Of a stretch of 64,000 nt of DNA, positions 11,187-21,947 are shown one piece after another. The notes beneath the pieces were generated by a model. That model worked only from the letters and a program-made list of their open reading frames with translations. It searched no databases and had not been told where the DNA came from. A program made the position numbers and the translations under genes. Numbering within the stretch: the stretch's first letter is position 1; every line of letters starts with the position of its first letter. The stretch lies in the NCBI GenBank assembly GCA_030704615.1, contig CM060731.1, positions 94,530,756-94,594,755 of the forward strand, written 5' to 3'. Source of the DNA: Takakia lepidozioides (taxonomy: Eukaryota; Streptophyta; Takakiopsida; Takakiales; Takakiaceae).

Positions 11187-12356
11187 TCACCTCTCAGAAG
11201 CCTCGTGACCGTGTGAGATCGAATAATACTCTTCAGCAGTGGCACGAGGGGTCTCAGGCTCATCAGCAGTCTGTGGAAACTCCAAAGCGACCGCAGCGAT
11301 GGTGCCGCTCTCCTCGACCTGCACACTCTCGACCGCAGCGGTGTGCGTCACGGCCTTGATGTGCAGCACCACGGTCATCCGATTCTCCGCGGCCTGCTCC
11401 ACACCCGGTGTACCCGGTCTCTCCACGGGCGCTATCCCCGCCAGCTCCCGCTCCCGGCCACCGGGGCCGTGGCACGGGTGCCCGCCATCGAACACTGTGA
11501 GCGGCAGCGCGGGCGTCGCAGCCCGGGCGGCCTTCTCGTGCGCCAGGTGGTGCATCACGGCCACGGTCGCGGCGGCGAAGACCGGGCCGCCCCAAAATAC
11601 GGACTGGTCCGCCCACAGCTCCTGCCCGTAGACAACGGCCGGGCCGAAGCAGCGAGCGGGGTTCATGCCCGCGCCGGTGTAGCCGCTCCCGGGCAGCAGG
11701 CCCGCGGAGACGAAGATGAGGAGGCCCAAAGAGGCTCCGATTGCGAAGGGCGCAAACACAGGCGACTTGAGTGTGAGGCTGTGCGGATCGAAGCCGACTG
11801 TGTAGGCGACGAAGATGAAGGTGAATGTGAAGAGGAACTCTGCCAGAAAGCCTTGCTCCTGCCGAAATCCAACGACCTCGGGATCGATGCCAGATGGGTT
11901 CTGCACCGACTGGGACAGTAGACAGCCGCCCAACTGGAATTTGACATAGACGTCGGTGGTGATGATGCACTTGATGAAAAAGGAGCCCAGCACTGCGCCT
12001 GCGGTCTGAGCAAGCACGTAGAGGAGTGAGGGCATCAAGGACATGTGGCCGGTGAGGAAGGTGGCGAGGGTGATGGCTGGGTTGATGTGGCCGCCTGAGA
12101 CCGGCGCTGCTACAAGAATTGAAAGAGAGTAGATGAGAGCTTGGACAATGGCTATGGCGGTCGTCGTGGAGCTAAAGTTGCCCTGCATGCATGCTATCAC
12201 TGCTGCAATGGTAACGAAGGTGAGGGCCCCCGTTGCGGCAAACTCTACCATTGCCGCACGCCAGACCTGCAACTCAAGATATCTCAAAACCATTATGTTT
12301 GGGCCTGAGCAGTTCATAGTCTTTAGTATGTGCTCGGGCAGTCTATCAAAGTTCAC
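11187..12356 (-). CDS. Aquaporin (MIP family) with long C-terminal tail
   Basis: A 389-residue single-exon frame. It has both hallmark loops: SGGHINPAIT (first NPA) and TGAGMNPARCFGPAV (second NPA), in a six-helix pattern. The layout resembles plant PIP-type channels more than glycerol facilitators. The Arg after the second NPA is present. By eye, the helix-2 filter position reads Gln and the helix-5 position Ile, where PIPs have Phe and His. A few extra residues (PGSG) lie before the second NPA. After helix 6 there is an unusual hydrophilic tail of roughly 100 residues rich in E, A, T and H, absent from usual 250-300-residue aquaporins. It would sit in a membrane and pass water or small solutes. 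An alternative start is the Met at residue 22. GC content and codon use are unlike the AT-rich flanks. Confidence 0.9.
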   Translation of the reverse strand: MNFDRLPEHILKTMNCSGPNIMVLRYLELQVWRAAMVEFAATGALTFVTIAAVIACMQGNFSSTTTAIAIVQALIYSLSILVAAPVSGGHINPAITLATFLTGHMSLMPSLLYVLAQTAGAVLGSFFIKCIITTDVYVKFQLGGCLLSQSVQNPSGIDPEVVGFRQEQGFLAEFLFTFTFIFVAYTVGFDPHSLTLKSPVFAPFAIGASLGLLIFVSAGLLPGSGYTGAGMNPARCFGPAVVYGQELWADQSVFWGGPVFAAATVAVMHHLAHEKAARAATPALPLTVFDGGHPCHGPGGRERELAGIAPVERPGTPGVEQAAENRMTVVLHIKAVTHTAAVESVQVEESGTIAAVALEFPQTADEPETPRATAEEYYSISHGHEASER

Positions 12357-15300
12357 TAAGACTCAAGTTTCAGGACTGATTGTCAAATGCATTGGGGCTT
12401 CACATGCAGCAACAATTGGCTCTCAAACTAGTACGGTTATGGATTTGAGTTTCAGACCAGGTAAATAATTTGCTGAAGTAAAAATTCTTTGAAGCCTCAG
12501 GTTTCGAAACCTTGCTGCAAGTTCCAAGTTTACGACATCTAAGTTTCAAAGAGAAGGGGAAGTAGTTTTCTTCAAGCTATAGTTCCAAACGACGTAGATA
12601 GCTTGTAGTTCGAAAGAAAAACTATAACTCAGCTACAGGTAGTAGTGCAGACCAATTAGTCTGCAAGCCTGTCTAGGATTGGTGTATTGAATATGTATTG
12701 ATCAGCTCAATCTCTACTTGAGCCCATTCAGTAACCAGTGTCATAGTGCTTAACGTACTAAAGTTACGGGTGTAGCCGAGGAAATTGACGGTAAGGGGTG
12801 TGCACTGCACGACTAGAGAGCCGAACTGCACTTCCCTCAAAGTGAGACCGGTTGTATACAGCTGCTATCTTGCAGTACATGCCGAGGGAAAGGTCCTGCT
12901 ATGCACATGCTTTAGAGCCTATATATATTTTGTTCCTTTTGTTTCTCTCCAAGGTCGAGACGAACAGCGTATGTATGCTGATTGAAGGAAAATAGGGTTT
13001 AAAACCAGTTGAATCCGACGCGACGCTCATCCGACGAGTCGGAGAGTTCGTTACCCTGCAAACTGATGTATTCGAGGTTGACACTCCGAAGGCAGGGAAG
13101 CTGATGTCTATCTCCCTGATAATCTGGAGGTATGGCGAGCATCTTCAGAGTTGATCATGAATGTTATTATTTGACTGGTCAGTAACCAACTTGGTGAAAA
13201 AAGTTTCCGGATGAAATCCTAAAATATTATAGTTCTCTGGATGTCCAGTCCTGATCAAAGAGGGAGTATTCTACATACGGCTGCAATTGCATGTCGACAA
13301 TGACAGTTATCCCAGTCTACTTGGACTCGCAAGTTTAGGCACACCTGGGAAGATGAGAACTTACATCGGGTTTTCTGCATTCACATAGCCCGACAATCGT
13401 CTTGACTCGCTTCTTGAAAGACACATTGCACTGACTACCATTGTAATTGCCCTTCTCGGATTCGGTCCTCGCTGCCCAGGGTCTTGGCGTTTGAGTAATA
13501 CCCCCCCAGTCTACTTGAATCCCACTGGTGATAGTTTGTAGGTCCGGCTCTGTTGCTACTGGACTCGCTGTCCTGGAGTCCACAACAGGAAACGACGATC
13601 TGTGATTGACGATTTATCAAACATACGCAACCATCAAAAACTAATAAAGAAGAATTTTTCATCTGTGTCGTTCCCTTTCCCGTGTCTTTCCAATGCGAGC
13701 ATTGGTCGGTCGAGAGCGCAGTGCCTTCCCATTCAGAGAAAATGACACGGCGTAGAGAACGAATACAGAATGTCAAGAGTATGACGAAAGATGGGCTGTG
13801 GGACAAAGCTTACCAGGAGGAAGTTCCGCGGTAATAAGAAGTGACTCGTGCAGGTGAAGCCATTATGTAATCTTCTCGCGCCATTGAAAATTTCTTTTAT
13901 TTGTCCACCCTTACTTCTCCTTGTCCAAACGGACTTCACATCCACCACCTTGGCTGGATCTGCAGAGCTCAACCGCTAACACATTCTGGGTCCTCATCGT
14001 GCCCGATTGTATGCCTGTTTGGACTCTGGAGAGATGTAGTACCTTGAGAGTATAGAGGGTCGAGACTAAGTCCCGCGTTAATCTAGTGGCAGTTGGATGG
14101 GACCTCACAGTGACGGTAGTGCAATCCTGAGACTTCTAGGCACAGGAGGGACATTCTGCAAAGTGAACACGCCGGTCACATGAACAAAGCGTCAGTGCTA
14201 GACAAACGAATATGAGAAATTGACAGAGAGGGTCGGCTCTGTGGGTCGACAGATGAGGTATGGGTGAGTCAGAGCCATCTCTGGACGCCTAAATGAAGGG
14301 AATTGTGTTAGGCTTTGACCAAAGGGTCCAGTTGCTGCCCGGGAAAACATGGCAACGTGCAAGAAAGAGACAATGGTCCAGTCAAATATGTATACATGGT
14401 ATACAGATCTCGAGATTACACAACGACCTCTGCAAGACATTCATGAAATCTAGAGGTGGGAATGAAGCAAAGAACACTTGTCGTCGAACCCAAAATTAGA
14501 GACCACCGTTTCTTTTTCTAAATTTGAACTACGTCGGAAAAGAGGTTTCGAATCTTGTCGGTCTAATTGCCAGGTTTTCCTTAGCACTACAGATGCTGTT
14601 CTTTGGTAGGCCATTGCAAACAACGTGTGTATATGATCACTAGCAGCCGACTGCCAAGCCTCAGCAAGGCTGCTGCCTGCAAAGCATGCACAACGGATCA
14701 CAAACAGTGCTTGTTGTTTGACTCGCATATTCCTTTGCAGACTGCACAAGCTCCACATGATCTCCTCCTCTCCCTCACTTTCAAACAGGAATTTTGCACA
14801 TCTTTCCAACTGCATCCGACTACACACATGTAGATGTGGCATGAACTTTGGGCTGTAGAGTAGATACCTTTGTCAATGTGCGCAGCATGCTGGCAACTGG
14901 TATTCATGAAGAGCACTCACGCAGTGACTGACATGTTGCCTGCTTACATTACACACCCACATTATGACCCCCCATTTTTAGGCATTTGCTTTTGTTGGCA
15001 ACCGAGTTCTGGTTGGATTGTCAAGCAGTCGATTTCCGCTCATATCGTGCTCCCGACTGTCTTTCACAACCAATGCTTGGAAACGGCCCAGCAATCCTCA
15101 TTCTGTTTGTTTTGTGTGTCTGTTGCTTTGTAATATTAGTTTTTGATATTTGTCATTTGTATTGTGCATTATATGAGATCATCCTCTGTTGGGTATCTCT
15201 ATTCTATACTCCAGTAATAATTTGAACTCATGAATGTAGATGTATTAATACACTGCACTTGTTTCTAATATCAGCTTCTCAAATATCATGAGAGATTTTC

Positions 15301-16171
15301 TTAAAAAAGAAACCCAACCAAATAAAATGCATCCCAATAAGGCGAATAAAGTTCCCAAGCCCATTCTTTGGTTTAGTGGTAAGACTTAAGACTAGACTAC
15401 CTTTCCTTTTAAATTTTATTTATCTATTATATGTAGGTATGACCACCGTGGGTCGGACTCGTAGCCAAGGGGATGCTCACTCTCTTTCTCTTTGGGGCTG
15501 ATGCTTCCAACTCAATTAAATAGATATTGCGAGTTCAAAAGAAACTTACAAAATAAAAACAAGCACATTGCAAGGCAAGAGGGAGGCAAGAGGGGAGCAC
15601 CCCAAATCCGAGGAGCTGGATGAGCAACAAGGCTTTACAAGTAGAAGCTTTGATTAGTACATTAGTGGTGACCTTAAAGAGTAACTCTAGTTACAGCTTT
15701 CCGAGATGAAGCGATTAGTATTCCTTGTTAGAATTGATAGCAAGAACAAGAACTAAAGTCTTAGGCTAAAGCTAAAGCTCTCCACCCAACCATGGAAACC
15801 ACTATCGTACTTGATCGTCGACTAGTGGCTTCACCCCCGAGCTTATACAAGAAAGTCTCTAGAAAGTTTAGATCATCTATATGATCTACTTGGAAACTTC
15901 CACTTCCTACTATGGTGACCATTCACCTTCTAATCTTTCACCTTCCAATGGTGAGTTAAAGGTAGTCTCTTAGTCTTCTAGACCTTGGGCCTTCTAGATA
16001 TATTTAATTACTTATTAAAGTACGCAAGTACTTGTATGTAGAGAAGGATGAGATAGCTCGGCGTATTTCTATGCGCCATGTTGTTAAACCGTATCATTGA
16101 ACTACTTCTTTTGTCTTGGAAGAAGAGACATCAAGTAGAGCTGAACACTTGATGTGTTTTGTTTGTGGTAG
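12357..16171. other. No gene recognised; partly AT-rich spacer
   Basis: The first few hundred bases are upstream of the aquaporin and should contain its promoter, but I cannot point to a specific element. The rest has only short frames. From about 15.2 to 16.1 kb the sequence is AT-rich, with a small inverted repeat around a TATATGATCTA-like core near 15880. It ends abruptly where homology to copy C begins at 16172. Confidence 0.5.
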
Positions 16172-16619
16172 ACCCCAAACCGGACAAACTCTCTGACCCC
16201 ACATTCGACATGTGGATGAACCGCATGACATGGTGGTTTCAGGTACTTCCCCACGCTTCGTTTGGGGCTTCTACTCTAGTAGGGGGTGGATTCTTTGTAT
16301 TTTTTCAGGAAAGCGATCTGATGGAGAATCTCCACAGGTGACGACGAATGCGCAAGAGCAGCTGGACACACAAGCACATCAGTTCAAGATGGAGATATCT
16401 CCTGCAGCAGAGAGCCTACGTGACTATGTGACGAGGTACTTTCTGCTCTACAAAACCAACCTATTCTTTCGGGAGATAGCAGATGCTCGCCGGAGCCACG
16501 AGTTCACCGACCAGCCGAACGCGGACAAAGCAGCAATGCGCCTTCTGGACAGGTACATACGCGCTGCCTTTCTTTCAAGTCCTTGCATTTCAGGAAGTTA
16601 GAGGCCTCATGTGGTGTTA

Positions 16620-17060
16620 GGGAAAATGGCGCCGAATTTCCAGTCAGGGCTCCGAAAATGGCTAAGTCCCTAGACGCCCCTGAACTGGAAATTCGGCGCC
16701 ATTTTCCAGTTCTAGGCCCTATTGCCGTTCAGGGACTTGGCCATTTTCGGGCTAAGTCCCTAGACTGGCTGGCCCGGAACTGGAAATTCGGCGCCATTTT
16801 CCAGTTCCAGGCCCTATTGCCGTTCAGGGACTTGGCCATTTTCGGGCTAAGTCCCTAGGGTGGCTGGCCCTGAACTGGAAATTCGGCGCCATTTTTCCAA
16901 TTGTAGGCCCTATTGCGGTTCTGGGACTTAGCCATCTTCGGGCCAAACCGGGAAAAATGGCGTCGAATTTCCAGTTCAGGGCTCCCAAGATGGCTAAGTC
17001 CCTAGGGTGGCAGTCACCGAAAACCGAAATTCGGCGCCATTTTTCCATTTCTAGGCCCAC
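16620..17060. repeat. Intronic array of GGCGCC-centred half-palindromes
   Basis: Inside the intron 16553-17136, copies of GGAAATTCGGCGCCATTTTCC and its reverse complement alternate with GGCTAAGTCCCTAG-type linkers at roughly 50-80-base steps. The cores are palindromic (GGCGCC) with unequal arms. The corresponding intron of copy C (45590-46100) has a similar array with a different number and order of units. Confidence 0.85.
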
Positions 17061-17959
17061 TCACATCCGCCCCAACCTGGGAAAATGGTGCCGAATATGC
17101 ATTTCAGGGACCTCATTGTGTTTTTCATGAATGCAGGTACTGCAAGTTCTCCCTTTTGAAGAAAGGTCATCTGTCTTTCGAGCCACCATTCTTCCTGGCA
17201 TGGAGGAACCCTAGGGCTGACTCCATGTACACTGACGATATTGTGAAGGAGTGGCATCTGGAACATTTGCGTGATTGCCCTTGGTATGTGGACCTTCCGC
17301 CCGGCTCGCTCGACCCATCCGAGTTTCAATTGAAGCTGGATGCTGAATTCCGACGAAACCAGGCTCCGCTGCCTCCGTTGGGTGCAAAAGAGGCAAAAGC
17401 GCTTGCGAACTCCAGGAAAGCGGCAGAGCTTGCTCAGGCAGGAATTCAGGAGAAATTGCATGAGAAGAGTAAAGGCCAAAGGAAAAGGACAAGGAAACAG
17501 GTGAGTGCAGTAACACCCAAAAAAAAGAAAACCATCGGGGCATCGGAGGAGGCGCAGGAGGGGACCCAAGAGAGTGACTCGGACGACGACTTTGTTCAAG
17601 GTCCTGCGACTGCTGTTGCTCCTACCCAGTCACCGGTCGTCCGGGTTCCCAAGTCAGTTCGGAGTGGGACTGGCTCTGCCAAGAAGTTGGCATTTGAGGG
17701 CGAGCCTACACGGCGGTATTCGGCGGTGACGTTTACGCACAGGCCAAAGCTAGAACCTCCAACCATCATCCAATGCGTCAATGAGAGCTTCCTTGACGCT
17801 CTCGCTGCCAGGGCGAAGAAGGTGGCACACAACAAGTCTCTGGCGAAGCAGAAGGGGAAAGCCAAGAAGAGGACTGGCGGTACAGAGCCTAAAGACACCC
17901 CTGGTTTTGAAGCCATGATGGAATTCTTCACGGCTGTGAGCACGAATTGCAAGAGCACT

Positions 17960-17960
<1 letters not shown>

Positions 17961-17996
<36 letters not shown>
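17961..17996 (+). repeat. 36-base poly-G tract inside coding sequence
   Basis: Thirty-six consecutive G fall in exon 3 of copy B and read as a glycine run. Copy C has only about seven or eight bases at the same place (C run near 44731). The run is followed directly by the methylase-like motif region. It could form G-quadruplexes or be a slippage or sequencing artefact. Confidence 0.95.
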
Positions 17997-17998
<2 letters not shown>

Positions 17999-19639
17999 GA
18001 GGTGGAGAGAGCTTGCAACATGATTCTCCTCGACATTCCAGATGGGGAGCTGCTGGAGGGCCTGGATGGTGTGCCCACCTGGAACAGGTTTACTGAGGAC
18101 TACTGGAAAGCCGGGTTTGGGCTGGCAGGGATGCTTCTGGATGACGGTGGATGTGTGGTTGTCCTTGCCACGAGAGGGAAGACCACAGAGAATGCGGTGG
18201 CAAGGTGGACACCCAAAAGTGTCACCCCGGTCCTCCTCAGAAAATGGTTCTGCATCAGTACACAGGGGTTGCGAACAGAGGGCCAAAGTGTAAGTTATCA
18301 ATCTATTGCATTCACTTCATATTGTGGTGTATGTTAAGTAGACCCTGGAGTTGATCCCTTCTTTGTTGGATGTGCAGACATTGGTGTTTGAGGCATATTG
18401 CTTTGTGAAGAGAGGGTCTATGTTCAAATTCCGCAACGACGGTCGTCTTGTTGATGCCGCTGTGGACCCTGTAACCTACGATGTCCTCTACAACTATGTG
18501 CCCCACTCCAGTATGCCGAAGGACACAAAGATAGGCAAACCGTGGCGGTACAGCCGGACCCCGGAGCCCTGCTTTCATCCAAACCCTCATGGAGACGTGC
18601 TCGGATGTCCAAGGGCGGATTCTGGACCTCACATGCGGCACGGGTAAGCCTTCACGTGATCAGTTTGTCCCCTGGCCCGATTGCAATTGCATGCCGCAAG
18701 CTATTAACCGCCCGCTTTGTTCCTCAGGTGCTTCAATGTGGGCAGGGACGTTGTCCGATAGGCATGTGTTCGCCTTCGAGCCAGATACTGCCCTCCACAA
18801 CTCGGAACTTGCAGCGGCTGAATGTCTACCGAAAGAGGAAGAGGCATCCTCGGAGGATAAGGAAAAATCTGAGAAGGAGCAGGGGGAGGAAGTTGGGATC
18901 GAGGCCGAGGAGCCCCCGGTTTACGAGTGAGTGGTGGCATTGTAAGTTGCCTCCAGATTTCGTGAGGCACCTCCCTCCGCTCTCTTATTTCATTGAAAAC
19001 CCTTTCTGGTTGTGCTGGTATTGACATTCTTGAAGTGGATTTGTTCTTACTGTAGGATGCCAAGTACTGCCAGAGGGACGTCTACACCGGAGTTCATGGG
19101 CAAGAGGAATGTGCCTTTTTTTGCCAGGGGGGATTTCATGCCTAGTCCAGAAAGGGAGTACATCTTTCCTACTTATGCTGCCCGGCTTGCTTCGGTGTCC
19201 ATTAGGAGGTGTTCCGAACCTAGTCGTGTACAGCAGATTTTAGACGAGGCAAGCCTCAAGAAAATGAAGATGAGGGAGGAGGCAGCAGCTATTAGAGCCC
19301 GTCAGGCTCGTAGATTTGTGTTGGATTCTGCTGAGGAAAGTGGGGGAGAAGACGCAGAAGATTCCCAGGAGGTGAGGTGGACAGTCCCCCAAGGAGAGGA
19401 CGGGATTTTTGAGAGGCATAGTGGAACTGATGCATCACAGAGCTCGGAGGATGAGGGGGATGAGGGGGATGAGGAAGAAGGTGGGGCAAGTTCCTCGGAG
19501 GGTGTAGGAGAGTAGTGCCCATTCCGGCTATGACACTTAGAACACACTTGTATAGACGTGGCTTGCCACAAAATTTGCAATAAAATGTTGGATTTCAAGT
19601 CCACTGGTGCCACATTTCAACTTCACATGACCCTATTTC

Positions 19640-19737
19640 CGTGCCTCCTAACCCTATTTCCGTGGACTCACAATGGTCTGCTCATGCTTTTTTTTTTCCC
19701 GCTCATGCTCATGCCGCTCATGAAATAGCAGCCCCCC
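19640..19737 (+). repeat. Terminal sequence of copy B element
   Basis: A T-rich stretch is followed by GCTCATG repeats and ends TGAAATAGCAGCCCCCC at 19737. The same end, in inverse orientation, closes copy C at 42993; related versions lie at 39880-39944 and 55641-55677. Right of it, without a gap, lies the intron of MULE M2. I read it as the outer end of a DNA transposon. Confidence 0.7.
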
Positions 19738-19810
19738 ACAAACAATGGTGAGGAACCAATGGAAAGGTCCGTAATAGAAAGACAATTGCACGAAAATGAC
19801 AACATCATAC

Positions 19811-19882
19811 CTCCCGCATGTACTGTCCGAACTGTCGATACCGGAAATGCCACCACCCCAACCAGCTGTGCAAGGCTCCTAG
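19811..19882 (-). pseudogene. Rest of M2 exon beyond gypsy-2
   Basis: The minus strand reads LHSWLGWWHFRYRQFGQYM and ends at a GT donor (19810-19809). It matches the end of the corresponding exon in M1 (SWLAWWHYRFLQFGDYM). Joined conceptually to 26842 it keeps the frame across the gypsy-2 insertion. The following intron runs to 19738, where copy B's terminal sequence begins, so the last M2 exons are missing here. Confidence 0.85.
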
Positions 19883-20609
19883 TGTCGTGCACCTCACTTT
19901 GGTAAGCTCTCCCCTCAAGTCATAGTTACTCGCTTGATGCGCGCGCCTAACTCCCAACCTGGCCGCCGGGCCAACTTGGAGCTCCGGTTGCTCACCGGGG
20001 CATAACGGTCCCCCCTTTGATCTCCCAAAGAACCCTCCAACGATTTCAAACCAGCGGAATTCCCTTTGGTAGTTGGCAGTCCGGAACAACTCCCCACTCT
20101 TTGGTCGCTTTCCGGCTCACTCGCTTACTCACTAGTTTTTGGTCACCAATGGGCTTGCACCGTTCTCAGGTTTACTACTCCCTATATATACTTTTGTAGC
20201 TGTCCGCGGGGGTTTCACAAACAACCATGCCATTTTATGGCGAACCACCACGAATACCCTTGACTCCCGGTGATGAGTCGCGGTGAGTCTTGGCCCACCC
20301 ACCACGGCCCCTATGGACCGTGATGAGTCCCAAGACTCCCCACGACTCCCACCACGAGGTCTCCGCCCTAGGGTGAGTCCTATGCCACCCCCACTAAGTC
20401 CCGCTAAGCTACCATCACCCCTTGTGGAGCCACCCCCACCGCACCCCGGTGTGCGGGGCTCCACCTAGTGAGCGCCTCTGCCTCCTTGAGTGCCTTGGGC
20501 ACTTAAGGGTGCTTCAGCCCCCCATACCTATCACTGCCACTGCCCCCACCACAGGGGCAGCCCCTCTTGTGTCCCAACCCCCCTGCCTTCAAGGCAAAGG
20601 GCCGCGACA
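19883..20609 (-). repeat. 3' LTR of gypsy-2
   Basis: 727 bases, the same length as the partner at 26110-26836 with scattered substitutions (for example TGTCGTGCACC against TGTCGCGCACC at the plus-strand start). The G-rich minus-strand sequence just outside it (about 20610-20630, AGTAGGGGTGTG) is placed like the polypurine tract. Confidence 0.93.
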
Positions 20610-21515
20610 CACACCCCTACTAACAGGGAGCCGATGTCCTCATCGGCTTGTCCCTTTTGTGGAAACGAACATCCAAGTTGTGGCGTCCCACATCAAGGAG
20701 TTTGTTTCCGTACCATGGCGTCCCATGGCAAAGAACCAAACCCCACACTTGACTCTACTCTCCACTAGCTAGTTCGGCCGACTTCCTCCAAGTCCCGGCC
20801 AAGGGTGGAGCCTCTCAAGCTCATCCCAGTGCACTCTTCTTGGCCTACTTCAAGGCCAAGGAACGATCCTCCCCAAGGATCGAATCGCCTTACTGCAACA
20901 ACATTGCTTGCGACCGCTCATGATGCCGCTTTTGGCATCACCTTGAGCAAGGGTTCACCTCGAACCCTCTTTGACTAGGAAGATAACCTTGAACCAACCG
21001 CGCGCCCCAATCACTACAATTGGGTCCGCCTTGGAATGCTGGCCTGAGGTACGGGAACACGCCGAAGCCGCACTACGACTTCGTCTCGAGGCTACACGAT
21101 TATAGTACATGAACGGAAGCATGTAGCTTCCGCGTTAGCCCGCACTACAAAGCAACCCCCTCGGTAGCGCAGTTATAGTATGCGCGCGCGCCAGGTGCGC
21201 ACTAGCACGTGAACTCCTAAAGAAGGCGCAAGTTTCCTTGCCCCTTGGATGGGAGTCGTCTGATTTTGGCACTGCGCAAACACACGATTAACCCAATTTA
21301 CCTCTCCCACTTTTGTAAGCTAGCATGCATTCTACACACTAGCCAACCACACCATGCATCACCATTCCAAACAAAATAGGACGCACAACATTTGGAACCC
21401 ATTTCCTTTATAACAAATTTTTGTACAATACAAGTTTTTGCAATCGGATTCCTAAGCTAGCTAAGCCGGGCTAAGCATGCATTTCCTCCCCTACGCTCCA
21501 AGGTTGATGTCCCCA
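20610..21515 (-). other. 3' untranslated region of gypsy-2
   Basis: About 900 bases between the chromodomain stop and the 3' LTR. It holds no frame of interest. Part is C-rich on the plus strand near 20.6-20.7 kb. Confidence 0.6.
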
Positions 21516-21947
21516 TCAATGCTTCTTCCGCTTTTGAGGTCGCCCTTCGAAAACTGCAACCTCCTCGGATGCGTTGCCCATTTCTGAGGCACGCACCCAA
21601 GATGCCTCCACATGATGATAGCCCTTCCATTTGACAAGATACTCCGTTTCTCGGTTCTTGAACCTCCTTGACTTAAGTACTGCCTCCACCTCGTACTCAG
21701 GTTCATTTTCATGATCCAACAGCACAGGTGGCGGACGCAACACTTGATGCCGATTCGGACGCGCTTCATCTTTGAAGTAAGGCTTCAAAAGGGAGACATG
21801 GAATACTGGATGCACCTTGTTGTTTGCCGACAGCTCCAATTCATACACATCCTCATTCATAACCTTCCGGATGCGAAAGGGTCCCGCATACGGAGGTGCG
21901 AACTTTGGACTCACTTCCGGAGGTAGTCGGAAATTCTTGATGTTCAA
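21516..21947 (-). pseudogene. Integrase C-terminus with chromodomain (gypsy-2)
   Basis: The frame starts within the integrase C-terminal GPF region (PYAGPFRIRKV, then VHPVFHVSLLKPY). It ends with a chromodomain pattern: YEVEAVLKSRR, EYLVKWKGY, then a tryptophan and acidic positions (EASWVRASEM). Chromodomains steer integration toward marked chromatin. It overlaps the core frame 21944-22618 by a few bases in another phase, so a frameshift separates it from the catalytic core. Confidence 0.88.

Larger units (their letters stand above)
16172..19515 (+). pseudogene. Copy B: methylase-like half of ParB-methylase repeat gene, 5'-truncated
   Basis: Near-identical to 46540-43229 read on the minus strand (copy C). 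Exons inferred from splice sites and from copy A: up to 16242, 16338-16552, 17137-18289, 18378-18643, 18728-18926, 19056-19515. The third exon carries a lysine-rich low-complexity linker, then a motif IV-like strand (MILLDIPDGE, 18020-18049) and a second strand DDGGCVVVLA, as in amino-methyltransferases. The fourth ends with LDLTCGTG (18622-18643), which resembles SAM-binding motif I, and the fifth starts GASMWAG. The last exon ends acidic (EVRWTVPQGEDGIFE, then D/E/G repeats). The ParB-like half is absent: homology starts abruptly at 16172. One extra C near 18560 shifts the frame. AATAAA at 19579 is a likely poly(A) signal. Confidence 0.72.

Noticed and set aside
11239-12013. Long frames in other phases across the aquaporin
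   Set aside because: They are shadows of the GC-rich aquaporin frame, which alone has both NPA boxes and six hydrophobic helices.
15361-15440. tRNA-like start (GGTTTAGTGGTAAGAC)
   Set aside because: Only a D-loop-like sequence; no matching acceptor, anticodon or T arms follow.
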